Below, piece by piece: positions 8,768 to 16,446 of a stretch of 64,000 nucleotides of DNA; within the stretch, counting starts at the first letter, position 1, and every line of letters begins with the position of its first letter. The position numbers and the translations under genes were made by a program. This stretch comes from an uncultured Dysosmobacter sp. (lineage in GTDB: Bacteria > Bacillota > Clostridia > Oscillospirales > Oscillospiraceae). The stretch lies in assembly GCA_934565855.1 (NCBI GenBank), contig CAKTIO010000003.1:193733-257732 (forward strand). The letters run 5' to 3'. The notes under the pieces are model-generated. The model saw nothing but the letters and a program-made list of their open reading frames with translations. It made no database searches and had not been told where the DNA came from.

Positions 8768-9370
8768 TTAAGACTTTGCTGCCGTTGCCGCCTGCCGGGT
8801 ATTGGGAGTCCCGGCGGGTGTCCAGATACCGCTGCGCTCCAGCACCGGAGCCAGCCGCTTGATCATCACTGCTGCCAGAACGCTCAGGGCGGTGTCGCCG
8901 GGAACAGCCAGCACGAAGCAGTACAGGAACAGTGGTCCCACGCCGATGGGGGCGTTCAGAACATAATTGCAGATCATGTAGTAGTAGATCATACCGGCGG
9001 CATACACCACCGCCAGTCCTGCCAGATTGGCAGCCAGATAATGGAGAATGGTCCGGTTTTTCAGCCGGGCGGCAAGCATGCCGGTGACATAGGTCCCGCC
9101 GCAGAAGCCGATGATATAGCCAAAGCTGGGCTTGAGAACATACCACAGACCGCCGCCCTCTGTAAAGATTGGCAGTCCCGCCAGTCCTAAAAGCATATAG
9201 GCAGCCACGGAGATGGTTCCCAGCCGGGGACCTAAAATCAACCCCGCCAGCATGGTAAACAGGTATTGTAGGGTGAAGGGAACCACAGGAATGGGGATCT
9301 TGATGAATGCGCCCACAGCGATCAGCGCTGTAAACAGGCTGCAAAATACAAGCTGCTTCGTCTTTGACAT
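8768..9370 (-). CDS. bioY: Biotin transporter substrate-binding component BioY
   Basis: The 200-residue protein has six hydrophobic segments and the BioY core: IPVVPFTLQYLFTMLAGLIL, then LLGLAGLPIF, then YIIGFCGGTYVTG. BioY is the S-component of an ECF-type biotin importer; the energizing EcfA/T genes are not in the window. The C-terminal 25 residues are a poorly conserved, probably cytoplasmic tail. As first gene of the operon it is directly behind the BirA operator, so uptake and synthesis of biotin are repressed together. Confidence 0.93.
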   Translation of the reverse strand: MSKTKQLVFCSLFTALIAVGAFIKIPIPVVPFTLQYLFTMLAGLILGPRLGTISVAAYMLLGLAGLPIFTEGGGLWYVLKPSFGYIIGFCGGTYVTGMLAARLKNRTILHYLAANLAGLAVVYAAGMIYYYMICNYVLNAPIGVGPLFLYCFVLAVPGDTALSVLAAVMIKRLAPVLERSGIWTPAGTPNTRQAATAAKS

Positions 9371-9402
9371 TTGTAAACCTCCACTGAAAGTGATGTTTAC
9401 AA
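9371..9402 (-). promoter_or_regulatory. BirA operator of the bioYBDA operon
   Basis: TTGTAAAC (9371-9378) and GTTTACAA (9395-9402) are perfect inverted 8-mers separated by 16 bases, matching the known Firmicutes BirA box. The site begins immediately after the bioY start codon and covers its ribosome binding site, the transcription start and part of the -10 box. Confidence 0.93.
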
Positions 9403-9429
9403 TTTACCAGAGAACGTGACACCTGTCAA
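9401..9429 (-). promoter_or_regulatory. Sigma-A promoter of bioYBDA
   Basis: On the minus strand TTGACA (9424-9429) and TAAATT (9401-9406) are spaced by 17 bases. The -10 box overlaps the distal arm of the BirA operator, so BirA binding would block RNA polymerase. Confidence 0.85.
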
Positions 9430-9459
9430 CTAAAAATAAATTATAAGTTAACATATGGC

Positions 9460-9494
9460 GTAAAAAAGCAGACTCCGCATTTTTGCAGAGCCTG
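9460..9494 (-). terminator. Terminator after the TetR gene
   Basis: The arms at 9469-9479 and 9484-9494 form an imperfect 11-bp stem (CAGACTCCGCA/TGCAGAGCCTG), followed on the minus strand by CTTTTTTA. Confidence 0.7.
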
Positions 9495-9505
9495 TTCTAT
9501 TCTGG

Positions 9506-10072
9506 TTATTCTTCCGGTCTGTTCTGGGCGGCAAGCAGCAGTGCCCGTTCACCGTTGCCGCGCATTAAAAAGCACAGCCGCTCCATATTTTTTTCCAGAT
9601 CGTATTTCATACCGCTGTCCAGCCAGTCCAGCAGAACGCCAGTCGCGGAGCACTGGTAATACCAGCTCAGCAGGGTCCGGTCCTCTGGAGAAACGGGGAG
9701 CTCATTTGCCACACTCTCGAAATACTCGTCCGCCATGTGCTGGGAGAGCTTCCGTAGATACAGCAGAAATTCCTCCCGGGGGATTCCACGGTAGATGTGC
9801 AGCACGGCAGCACGGTGTGCCTGAAAGTATTCCAGCATCGGGAGGATGCAGTCCAGCGGTTCGCCCAGCCTGCAGTGGTTATGGATGATCCAGTCGATTT
9901 TCTCCTCGACCATTTCCTGAAGCAGGGTAGGGATATCTGGGAAGTGATAGTAAAAGGTGTTCCGGTTCACGCCGCACAGGTCTACAATGTCCTTTACCTT
10001 GATTTTGTTCATTGGACGTTCCTCTAAAAGCTGTGCAAGAGCTGCCATCAGTTCTGCTTTTGTCTGCCGCAT
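9506..10072 (-). CDS. TetR/AcrR family transcriptional regulator
   Basis: The start at 10072 follows CAGGAGG; the longer open frame upstream runs into the next gene. The 188-residue product has a TetR helix-turn-helix in residues 1-45 (MNKIKVKDIVDLCGVNRNTF, then YYHFPDI). An all-helical C-terminal domain ends in a segment resembling the DhaS-like TetR subgroup (LLSWYYQCSATGVLLDWLDSG). Target genes are not evident: it sits between the biotin operon and a cysteine-desulfurase gene and has its own promoter and terminator. Confidence 0.85.
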   Translation of the reverse strand: MRQTKAELMAALAQLLEERPMNKIKVKDIVDLCGVNRNTFYYHFPDIPTLLQEMVEEKIDWIIHNHCRLGEPLDCILPMLEYFQAHRAAVLHIYRGIPREEFLLYLRKLSQHMADEYFESVANELPVSPEDRTLLSWYYQCSATGVLLDWLDSGMKYDLEKNMERLCFLMRGNGERALLLAAQNRPEE

Positions 10073-10108
10073 GGTATCCTCCTGAAAAAACGGGTGAAAA
10101 ACAAATGC

Positions 10109-10137
10109 ATTATAACGGATTTCGGAGGAAAATGCAA
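10109..10137 (-). promoter_or_regulatory. Promoter of the TetR gene
   Basis: On the minus strand TTGCAT (10132-10137) and TATAAT (10109-10114) are 17 bases apart, about 40 bases upstream of the TetR start. Confidence 0.75.
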
Positions 10138-10149
10138 TGAAAATGAAGC

Positions 10150-11316
10150 TCAGATATCTGACAACGGGGACGCGGCAATGCCTTGCACGGCGGCAGCCGC
10201 GGCGTCTACCTCCTCCGGCGTGGTCCAGGGACCGAAGGAGAAGCGGATGGTTCCCTCCGGAAATGTTCCAAGTGTCCGGTGAGCGGCGGGGGCGCAGTGC
10301 AGACCGCACCGTGTCAGAATGCCGAATTCCATTTCCAGCCGCTCTGCAGCGGGAGCAGGGTCCTGACCGGAAATCTGGATGGAAACGACCCCTACCCGCC
10401 CAGTCACAGTGGTCTTTCCGTACACAGTGACGCCTGGAATTTCTTGCAGCTGTGTTAAAAAGCGGCTGGTCAGTGTCTCCTCGTGGCGCTGAATGGCGGA
10501 AATTCCGGTATCTTCCAGATATTGCAGGGCGCGCTCCCATCCATAAATCCCCGGCAGATTGGGGGTCCCGGATTCAAAGCGGTCCGGCAGATAGGGGGGA
10601 AGCCACTCACTGTCCGAGGCGCTGCCGGTTCCTCCGGCAAGCAGTGGCTCCAGTTGGTCTGCAAAATCCTTTGTTACCAGCAGTGCGCCGATACCCGCCG
10701 GACCCAGCAGTCCCTTGTGACCGGGAACCGCCAGGGCGGACAGGTGAAACGCCGTAAAATCCACGGGATAGTGTCCTGCGGTCTGGGCGGCATCCAGTAC
10801 CCAGGGCAAGCTGTGCCGCTTGCAGATATTTCCTACGGCAAGGGCATCCTGCACGGTGCCGCACACATTGGAAGCATGAGAGAGGACCAGCAGCCGAGTA
10901 TTGGAGCGGATCATCGGCTCGATGGCGTCCAGCCGCAGGCTTCCGTCCGGAAAGCAGGGGATCCGGTCAAATGCTATGCCCTGCTGGGTCAGCCGCTGCA
11001 GGGGGCGCATCACGGCGTTGTGTTCCATTGAGCTGACCAGACAGTGGTCTCCGGGGTGAAGAAAGCCGCAGATTGCCTGATTCAGCGCAGCTGTTGCACC
11101 GGAGGTCAGAAGGACCTGCGTAGGGGATTCTGTGAAATGAAAGATTCCAGCCAGCCGTTCCCGCAGCTGAAGCTCTACCAGCCCCACCTCCTGTGCCTGT
11201 GAGTAAACGGAACGGTTCACTGGCGCGCCGATCTGGTCCAGATATTCCTTCATCCGGTCACTGACCCCGGCAGGCTTTGGATAAGAGGTGGCAGCGTTAT
11301 CCAAATAAATCATCAT
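10150..11316 (-). CDS. Cysteine desulfurase family protein (selenium-trait type)
   Basis: This 388-residue class-V PLP enzyme begins MIYLDNAATSYPKP. It has the His of SSMEHNAV, the Asp/Gln of VLDAAQTAGHYPVD, and the Schiff-base lysine in ALAVPGHKGLLGPAG. It resembles the subfamily that includes EF2568 of Enterococcus faecalis, which lies beside selenium-dependent hydroxylase genes. It is divergent from the YedE-YedF-DUF3343 genes here, so it may mobilise sulfur or selenium from cysteine or selenocysteine for that pathway. ATG codons at 11316 and 11313 are both possible starts. Confidence 0.87.
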   Translation of the reverse strand: MMIYLDNAATSYPKPAGVSDRMKEYLDQIGAPVNRSVYSQAQEVGLVELQLRERLAGIFHFTESPTQVLLTSGATAALNQAICGFLHPGDHCLVSSMEHNAVMRPLQRLTQQGIAFDRIPCFPDGSLRLDAIEPMIRSNTRLLVLSHASNVCGTVQDALAVGNICKRHSLPWVLDAAQTAGHYPVDFTAFHLSALAVPGHKGLLGPAGIGALLVTKDFADQLEPLLAGGTGSASDSEWLPPYLPDRFESGTPNLPGIYGWERALQYLEDTGISAIQRHEETLTSRFLTQLQEIPGVTVYGKTTVTGRVGVVSIQISGQDPAPAAERLEMEFGILTRCGLHCAPAAHRTLGTFPEGTIRFSFGPWTTPEEVDAAAAAVQGIAASPLSDI

Positions 11317-11345
11317 TGAACATCCCCTCTGTAACTGTTTTTTCT

Positions 11346-11374
11346 ATTGTAGCAAGCATCATGGGAAAAGTAAA
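11346..11374 (-). promoter_or_regulatory. Promoter of the cysteine desulfurase family gene
   Basis: On the minus strand TTTACT (11369-11374) and TACAAT (11346-11351) are spaced by 17 bases, about 30 bases upstream of the start codon. Confidence 0.55.
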
Positions 11375-11439
11375 AGGAAAGCTTTTCCTATTGAAAATAA
11401 AAATTGGGAAAATGACGTTTTTCCACAGTTTTCTTTGGT

Positions 11440-11468
11440 TTGACAAGCCAAAATCGATATTCTATAAT
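11440..11468 (+). promoter_or_regulatory. Consensus promoter of the yedE operon
   Basis: TTGACA (11440-11445) and TATAAT (11463-11468) are both perfect and spaced by 17 bases, predicting strong transcription of the yedE-yedF-DUF3343 genes. AGGAGGG precedes the yedE ATG. Confidence 0.9.
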
Positions 11469-11509
11469 ATGAATAGCGATACTCCGTGAAATAACATAGG
11501 AGGGAAGAA

Positions 11510-12607
11510 ATGAAAAAGGGAAATTGGGTCGTTATTTTAGCCGGTGTGGCAGTGGGAATCGCCGCACTGACACTGACCGCGCTGGGAAATCCGGCGAACA
11601 TGGGCTTTTGCATTGCCTGCTTTGAGCGGGATATTGCAGGTGCGGTGGGACTGCACAGTGCCGCCAAAGTCCAGTATCTCCGTCCGGAAATTTTAGGGCT
11701 GATCCTGGGATCCTTCCTGATGGCGGTAACCGGAAAGGAATTCCGTGCAAAGGCTGGTTCCGCGCCCGCCACCCGGTTTATTCTGGGAGCGTTTGTAATG
11801 ATCGGCGCGCTGGTGTTCTTAGGCTGCCCCCTGCGGATGGTCCTGCGGCTTGGCGGCGGAGATTTTAATGCCGTGGTGGGGCTTATCGGCTTTGTCCTCG
11901 GCATTGGCATTGGCGTGTGCTTCCTGAAGCGCGGCTTTACGCTTCAGCGGGCTTACCCGGTCAGCAAAGTAGAGGGATCTATTCTCCCTGTGGTAGCTGT
12001 GGGATTGCTGCTCCTGGGTCTGGCAGCGCCCTTTCTGCTGCGCGCCAGCGAGGAGGGTCCCGGCTCCAAGCATGCTCCCACTGTAGTTGCCTTGCTGATT
12101 GCTATGGTGGTGGGCGCATTGGCGCAGAAGGCACGGCTGTGCATGGTGGGCGGCATCCGGGATGTGATGCTGTTCCGGGATGCGACGCTGCTGTACGGTT
12201 ATATTGCAATTTTTATTACTGTGCTGGTCGGAAATCTGGCGCTGCATAACTTTCATCCGGGCTTCCTGTCCCAGCCCATTGCGCACAGCAGCCAACTGTG
12301 GAACCTGCTGGGCATGGTAGTGGCTGGCTGGGGTTCCGTTCTGTTGGGCGGATGCCCGCTGCGCCAACTGATTCTGGCAGGAGAGGGCAATGGCGACTGT
12401 GCAGTTACCGTGTTCGGAATGATTATCGGCGCCGCATTTGCCCATAACTTTGCGCTGGCAGGCAATCCGGATTCCGTCAATGAGGCAGGACAGTACATTG
12501 TGGGTGGAATCGCCACCACCGGAAAGGTAGCGGTGATTCTGGCGCTGGCTGTTCTGCTGGTGGTTTCCATCATCAATTCCCGTCAGGAGGTAAAGGCAAA
12601 TGGTTGA
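11510..12607 (+). CDS. yedE: YedE family selenium/sulfur membrane transporter
   Basis: The 365-residue membrane protein has about ten hydrophobic segments. It shows the duplicated YeeE/YedE cores with conserved cysteines: GFCIACFERD near residue 30, LVFLGCPLRMVLRLGGGD near 105, ARLCMVGGIRDVMLFRD near 203 and VLLGGCPLRQLILAGEGNGD near 280. YedE is a marker of selenium metabolism and is proposed to move selenium species. It is first in a tight operon with a TusA-like protein and DUF3343, the same set found in genomes using selenocysteine or the selenium cofactor. Transport specificity is inferred from the family. Confidence 0.92.
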   Translation: MKKGNWVVILAGVAVGIAALTLTALGNPANMGFCIACFERDIAGAVGLHSAAKVQYLRPEILGLILGSFLMAVTGKEFRAKAGSAPATRFILGAFVMIGALVFLGCPLRMVLRLGGGDFNAVVGLIGFVLGIGIGVCFLKRGFTLQRAYPVSKVEGSILPVVAVGLLLLGLAAPFLLRASEEGPGSKHAPTVVALLIAMVVGALAQKARLCMVGGIRDVMLFRDATLLYGYIAIFITVLVGNLALHNFHPGFLSQPIAHSSQLWNLLGMVVAGWGSVLLGGCPLRQLILAGEGNGDCAVTVFGMIIGAAFAHNFALAGNPDSVNEAGQYIVGGIATTGKVAVILALAVLLVVSIINSRQEVKANG

Positions 12608-12803
12608 TGCAAGAGGTTATCTCTGTCCTATGCCAGTGGTAATGGTACAGAAGGAAGTGAAGGCGCATGCTCCGGCGCAGCTGGAGGTAATGGTGGATAA
12701 CCAGTGTGCCGTGGAAAATGTTACCCGTTTTGGCAGAAGTCAGGGCTATCAGGTCTCTGTTGCGGAACAGGGCGCGGATTTTCTGCTGACCTTACAGAAA
12801 TGA
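12600..12803 (+). CDS. yedF: TusA/YedF-type sulfur/selenium carrier
   Basis: This 67-residue protein starts inside yedE with an 8-base overlap behind AGGAGG. It has the TusA fold signature DARGYLCPMPVVMVQKEV, in which the CPMP cysteine carries persulfide or perselenide. The YedF proteins I know from selenium-using bacteria are about 200 residues long with a second DsrE-like domain; here only the TusA part is present. Its stop overlaps the start of the DUF3343 gene. Confidence 0.85.
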   Translation: MVDARGYLCPMPVVMVQKEVKAHAPAQLEVMVDNQCAVENVTRFGRSQGYQVSVAEQGADFLLTLQK

Positions 12804-13039
12804 ACGCTTACGTTGCAACCTTTCACACCCATGTTGCCGCGCTGATAACCTGCCGGACATTGACCGGTCGGGGTGTTTCCGCGCGGATGGCTCCCGTTCC
12901 AAGAAGGCTGAGCTCCTCCTGCGGTACCTGTGTTTTCTTTACAGCGGAGACGCCGGTGCTGGATGCAATGGCACAGGACGTAGAGGGCGTATACTTACAG
13001 CAGGGACAGCAGTATACACGGCTGTTTTCTAATGAATAG
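12800..13039 (+). CDS. DUF3343 putative Se/S carrier-like protein
   Basis: The 79-residue protein starts with an ATG overlapping the yedF stop (ATGA). It matches DUF3343: an N-terminal FHTHVAALITCRTLTGRG and the motif APVPRRLSSSCGTCVFF with a CxxC pair, which could hold a chalcogen. DUF3343 co-occurs with YedE and YedF in selenium-using anaerobes. Position, size and motif agree; the reaction is unknown. Confidence 0.85.
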   Translation: MNAYVATFHTHVAALITCRTLTGRGVSARMAPVPRRLSSSCGTCVFFTAETPVLDAMAQDVEGVYLQQGQQYTRLFSNE

Positions 13040-13045
13040 GTCTCA

Positions 13046-13077
13046 ATGGGCACTGTACAATGCAGTGCCCATTTTTG
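13046..13077 (+). terminator. Terminator of the yedE operon
   Basis: ATGGGCACTG and CAGTGCCCAT form a perfect 10-bp stem with a seven-base loop, followed by TTTTG. Confidence 0.88.
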
Positions 13078-13180
13078 TGGAAACAGAGTTGAAATTGCAG
13101 AGGAATCTTTATAAAATGAAAGAAACGAAACCGGACCAGTGCAAAGAAAGAAATACATAAGAGACAGGAGAACGCATGCG

Positions 13181-14122
13181 ATGAATTGTGGCGGGGATGT
13201 GCTAAAGCAGCTCCAGCAGCAGACCGCGGAGAAAAAGCGGCTGGAGGGGAAGCTTCGGGAGCTGTATATGCAGCGGACAGTCCTGCAAAAGCAGGTAGAG
13301 AAGCTGGAGCAGGAAAAGCTGGCTGAGCAGGCAGACGTTGACCGTCTGGAAAACCACAGCCTTTCGGCACTTTTCTACCAGATGGTGGGACGGTTGGACG
13401 AAAAGCTGGACAAGGAGCGGCAGGAGGCTTATGCCGCTTGGGCAAAGTATGACGCAGCGGTGCGGGAGCTGGATTCCGTTGAGGCGGAAATTGCTGTCTG
13501 CGAGGAAAGGGCTGCCCAGCTGCAAGACTGCGAGCAGCAGTATCAGGAGGCACTGCAGAAGAAAGCCGCGGAGATCCGAAGCTCCGGAAATGTAGCGGCA
13601 CAGGAGCTTCTGCGGGGAGAGGTCCGGATCTCCGAATTGGAAAACCGGATAAAGGAGATTCAGGAGGCTGTAAATACCGGTGAAACCGCCCTGCATACAG
13701 CGGAAGGCGTTCTAAAGGCGTTGGACAGTGCGGAGGGGTGGAGCCATTGGGACATTCTGGGCGGAGGACTGCTGGTAGATGCTGCGAAATACAACAGTCT
13801 GAACAATGCGCAAACGCAGGTGGAGCAGTTGCAGGAGGACCTGCGCCGCTTTAAGACGGAGCTGACAGATGTGACGGTGGAATCAGATCTGAAGGTCAGC
13901 ATCGATGGCTTTCTGCAATTCGCGGATTTCTTTTTTGATGGGCTGTTTGCGGATCTGGCGGTGATGGAGCATATCAACAAGTCTCAGGAGAGAGTAGAGA
14001 AGACCCGGGATGAGATCCGAAGCGTGCTGTCCCGGCTGGCAGAGCTGCGTGCTGCGGCATCCGCGGAGCTGGACACGGAACGGGAACGGACCGCTCAAAT
14101 CACGGTAGATACAGTGCTTTGA
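13181..14122 (+). CDS. Coiled-coil protein of unknown function
   Basis: The ATG at 13181, ten bases after AGGAG, gives a 313-residue soluble protein; an in-frame start at 13139 lacks a binding site. Residues 5-165 are rich in Lys, Glu and Gln heptads (KLRELYMQRTVLQKQVEKLE) and predict a long coiled coil. A central non-coiled part, EGWSHWDILGGGLLVDAAKY, precedes a second coil and an aromatic FLQFADFFFDGLFADL patch. There is no signal peptide or membrane segment. I do not recognise the family. It may form an operon with the following hydrolase remnant. Confidence 0.75.
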   Translation: MNCGGDVLKQLQQQTAEKKRLEGKLRELYMQRTVLQKQVEKLEQEKLAEQADVDRLENHSLSALFYQMVGRLDEKLDKERQEAYAAWAKYDAAVRELDSVEAEIAVCEERAAQLQDCEQQYQEALQKKAAEIRSSGNVAAQELLRGEVRISELENRIKEIQEAVNTGETALHTAEGVLKALDSAEGWSHWDILGGGLLVDAAKYNSLNNAQTQVEQLQEDLRRFKTELTDVTVESDLKVSIDGFLQFADFFFDGLFADLAVMEHINKSQERVEKTRDEIRSVLSRLAELRAAASAELDTERERTAQITVDTVL

Positions 14123-14152
14123 CGGAATAAATTGAGAAGGGAATGAAAGATC

Positions 14153-15044
14153 GTGCCTGAAGCAGGAAACCGTACATATCGTGTTAAAACAGATGGCTTT
14201 CACGGGGAGCTGTTCCTTCCGGCAGAGGACAAATACCCGGGAAAGGCACTCATCTGCTTCAGCGGCAGCGATGGCGGCATGGAGCTTGCCCGGGGGCTGG
14301 CAGGGGTATTTCAATCACACGGACTGACAACACTGGCACTCGCCTATGTAATGGAGGAAGGGCTGTCCCAACGATTTATTGGATATTCCCATTGACTTTC
14401 TGGAAGCGGCGGTAAAGCGGCTGCACGGAATGGGATACAAAAGGGTGGGGCTTTGGGGCATCTCGAAGGGGGCGGAGCTGGCGCTGACAGTGGGAAGCCT
14501 TTTGCCGGGGCGTGTCAACGCGGTGATCGCGGTAGCGCCTATGAATACTGTATGCCAGGGCTTTACCAAGGAAAGGGGCGTCTCCCTTATGCCGGGAAGC
14601 AGCTGGAGCTTTCATGGAGTGGGAATTCCGTATACTCCTTTTGGATCGGAAAAATTCCCTCTCGGGTCCGTGCTGTGGAAAAGCATCCGTATGCGGGAGC
14701 TGACCATGTACGATCTCTATTTGCCGCTTGTGCAGCACCCTGCCCCTGCCGCGGTGATTCCAGTCGAAAAAATAACCGGTCCGGTTTTGCTGATCTCCTC
14801 TAAGATGGATACCATGTGGCCATCCGAACTGGCGGCAGAGCAGATCATGAAGCGATTGCGGGAGCATGGTTTTCCATATGCCTGCCGGCATTTAAGCTAT
14901 GATTATGGCAGCCATCTGTTCGTTCCAATGGAATTGCGGAGCGCAAAGTTTTTCAAGGGAGACCGGGGGAAGAATCGAGAACCGGGACGAAAAGCCCGGA
15001 TGGATTCCCTTGTGAAAACCCTGGAATTTGTTTCTCAGTGGTGA
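14153..15044 (+). pseudogene. BAAT/dienelactone-type alpha/beta hydrolase, frameshifted
   Basis: Two overlapping frames encode one hydrolase. The first (14153-14395, GTG start) gives YPGKALICFSGSDGGMELARG and ends after GLSQRFIGYSH. The second continues from about 14370 as LLDIPIDFLEAAVKRLHGMG, with the nucleophile motif GLWGISKGAELAL, then the acid-containing GPVLLISSKMDTMWPS and a histidine in DYGSHLF. Removing one T from CTGTCCC near 14363-14368 restores a single frame (EEGLPNDLLDIP). This is either a real inactivating insertion or a sequencing error. The intact protein would resemble bile-acid-CoA:amino-acid N-acyltransferase C-terminal hydrolases. Confidence 0.75.
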
Positions 15045-15082
15045 GCTGCGCAGAGCAGACACATTCTATCTCTTGTTCTTAA

Positions 15083-15136
15083 AAACAGGCTGAATCTTCC
15101 ACGTGTTTTAGTGCCGGGGGTTCAGCCTGTTTTCTG
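15083..15136 (+). terminator. Terminator after the hydrolase
   Basis: AAACAGGCTGAA (15083-15094) pairs with TTCAGCCTGTTT (15121-15132), with T-rich sequence after it. Confidence 0.75.
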
Positions 15137-15229
15137 TCCGTGGATGGTGTTTTGCGGTCTGCACGTTTCCCCTCTGGAGGCAAACCGCCTGCCTTCCGAA
15201 AAAATCATCCATAATTTCTCATCCTTGTC

Positions 15230-15260
15230 TTGACCTTGGAGCTACTCCAAGGTTTATAGT
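15230..15260 (+). promoter_or_regulatory. MerR-type promoter/operator of the methyltransferase cluster
   Basis: TTGACC (15230-15235) and TATAGT (15255-15260) are separated by 19 bases, the overlong spacer that defines MerR-activated promoters. Within it ACCTTGGAG (15233-15241) and CTCCAAGGT (15245-15253) form a perfect dyad around CTA. The only MerR gene in the window is the last gene of the cluster this promoter starts. Confidence 0.93.
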
Positions 15261-15333
15261 CAAAAGGTATATTTTTCTGGTGAAAGGTGTCGAAAGCTGT
15301 GCGCCTTCCATCGAAGCATCGGGAGGGATACCC

Positions 15334-16317
15334 ATGGAAATGAAACGCGCATCTATGGAGGGGCTGATAGAGCAGGTGGGACAGATCGTCATTGACGGTT
15401 CCATGTCCACAGCGCTGGAGCATATGGGCGTGAATCTGAACCACAAGCTTTGGACCGCCATTGCTTTGATCCAGTGTCCGGACAAGGTAAAGCAGGTCCA
15501 CAAAAACTATTTCAAGGCGGGCGCTGACTGCGGCATTACCTGCAGCTATCAGGCAACAATCCCCGGATTGATGAACACCGGCTTCTCGCAGGATGAAGCA
15601 GAAAGCATCATTTCCGAGAGTGTGCGGCTGTTTATGGAAGCCCGTGAGGAATGGTGGCAGGAGGAGGGGAAGGCTGCCGGACGCGCCTGGCCGCTGTGCC
15701 TGGCTGGCATCGGTCCCTACGGCGCTTATCTGGCGGATGGTTCCGAATACCGGGGCAACTACGGCGTGTCTGACGAGACCCTTCGTGAGTTTCATCAGCG
15801 CCGTATGGAGCTTTTGTGGCAGGGCGGCGCCGATATCCTGCTGATCGAAACTCAGCCCTCTCTGCATGAGGCGCTGATCGAGGCGGACATTGCCGAAAAG
15901 CTGGGCGCGGATTACTGGATCAGCTTCTCCTGCCGGGATGAAAAGCACATCAACGAGGGCGACCTGATCGCCGACTGCGCAAAGGTCCTCTCTCAGGGGC
16001 ATCCGCACCTGAAGATGATCGGCGTCAACTGCACCAAGCCAGTGTATGTGGAGGGTCTGGTGCGGGAGCTGCGCCGCTCCACCAGCCTGCCCATTGGCGT
16101 GTATCCCAACAGCGGTGAGGAGTATGATCCCACCACCAAGACCTGGCATGGTACGCCGGGCAGCAGGAGCTTCCACGATTGGGCGCTGTCCTATTACCGG
16201 GCAGGCGCCGATGCGGTGGGAGGCTGCTGCACCACAACGGAGACCCATGTGCTTCAGGTGGTGGAAGCCAGGGAGGACTTCCGCCGTGCCGGGTGCGCCC
16301 GGACCATCCTGCGCTGA
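15334..16317 (+). CDS. mmuM: Homocysteine S-methyltransferase family protein
   Basis: The ATG at 15334 lies six bases after GGGAGGG. The 327-residue protein has the PF02574 barrel: VIDGSMSTALEHMG at the N-terminus and the zinc-binding cysteines in GVNCTKP (near residue 230) and VGGCCTTT (near 295). It transfers a methyl group to homocysteine to make methionine. The family includes S-methylmethionine enzymes (MmuM) and betaine-homocysteine methyltransferases, and sequence alone does not decide the donor. It is first in a MerR-controlled cluster with a BCCT transporter, so the donor is probably the imported onium compound. Confidence 0.87.
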   Translation: MEMKRASMEGLIEQVGQIVIDGSMSTALEHMGVNLNHKLWTAIALIQCPDKVKQVHKNYFKAGADCGITCSYQATIPGLMNTGFSQDEAESIISESVRLFMEAREEWWQEEGKAAGRAWPLCLAGIGPYGAYLADGSEYRGNYGVSDETLREFHQRRMELLWQGGADILLIETQPSLHEALIEADIAEKLGADYWISFSCRDEKHINEGDLIADCAKVLSQGHPHLKMIGVNCTKPVYVEGLVRELRRSTSLPIGVYPNSGEEYDPTTKTWHGTPGSRSFHDWALSYYRAGADAVGGCCTTTETHVLQVVEAREDFRRAGCARTILR

Positions 16318-16324
16318 AAACCAT

Positions 16325-16380
16325 GCGCCTGTTTCGGCAGGCGCGGCTTTTCGAGGAATACCTTGGAGCCGCACAAAGGT
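16325..16380 (+). promoter_or_regulatory. Intergenic hairpin and second MerR-like box
   Basis: In the 129-base gap between the methyltransferase and transporter genes, GCGCCTG (16325-16331) and CAGGCGC (16338-16344) form a hairpin followed by GGCTTTTC, possibly a weak attenuator. Next, 16360-16380 begins with ACCTTGGAG and ends with AAAGGT, agreeing at 17 of 21 positions with the main MerR operator. No -10 box follows it, so its role is uncertain. Confidence 0.45.
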
Positions 16381-16446
16381 TTCCGCTTCCCCTGTCACGC
16401 GGGACTGGGTCCGCGAAATCACTGCAAGCTGTTTTAGGAGGAACGT

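Noticed and set aside
7163..9190. A 675-codon open frame on the plus strand across bioD and bioB
   Set aside because: It is antisense to three well-conserved biotin genes and has no ribosome binding site or recognisable motif; it arises from GC-rich codon use.
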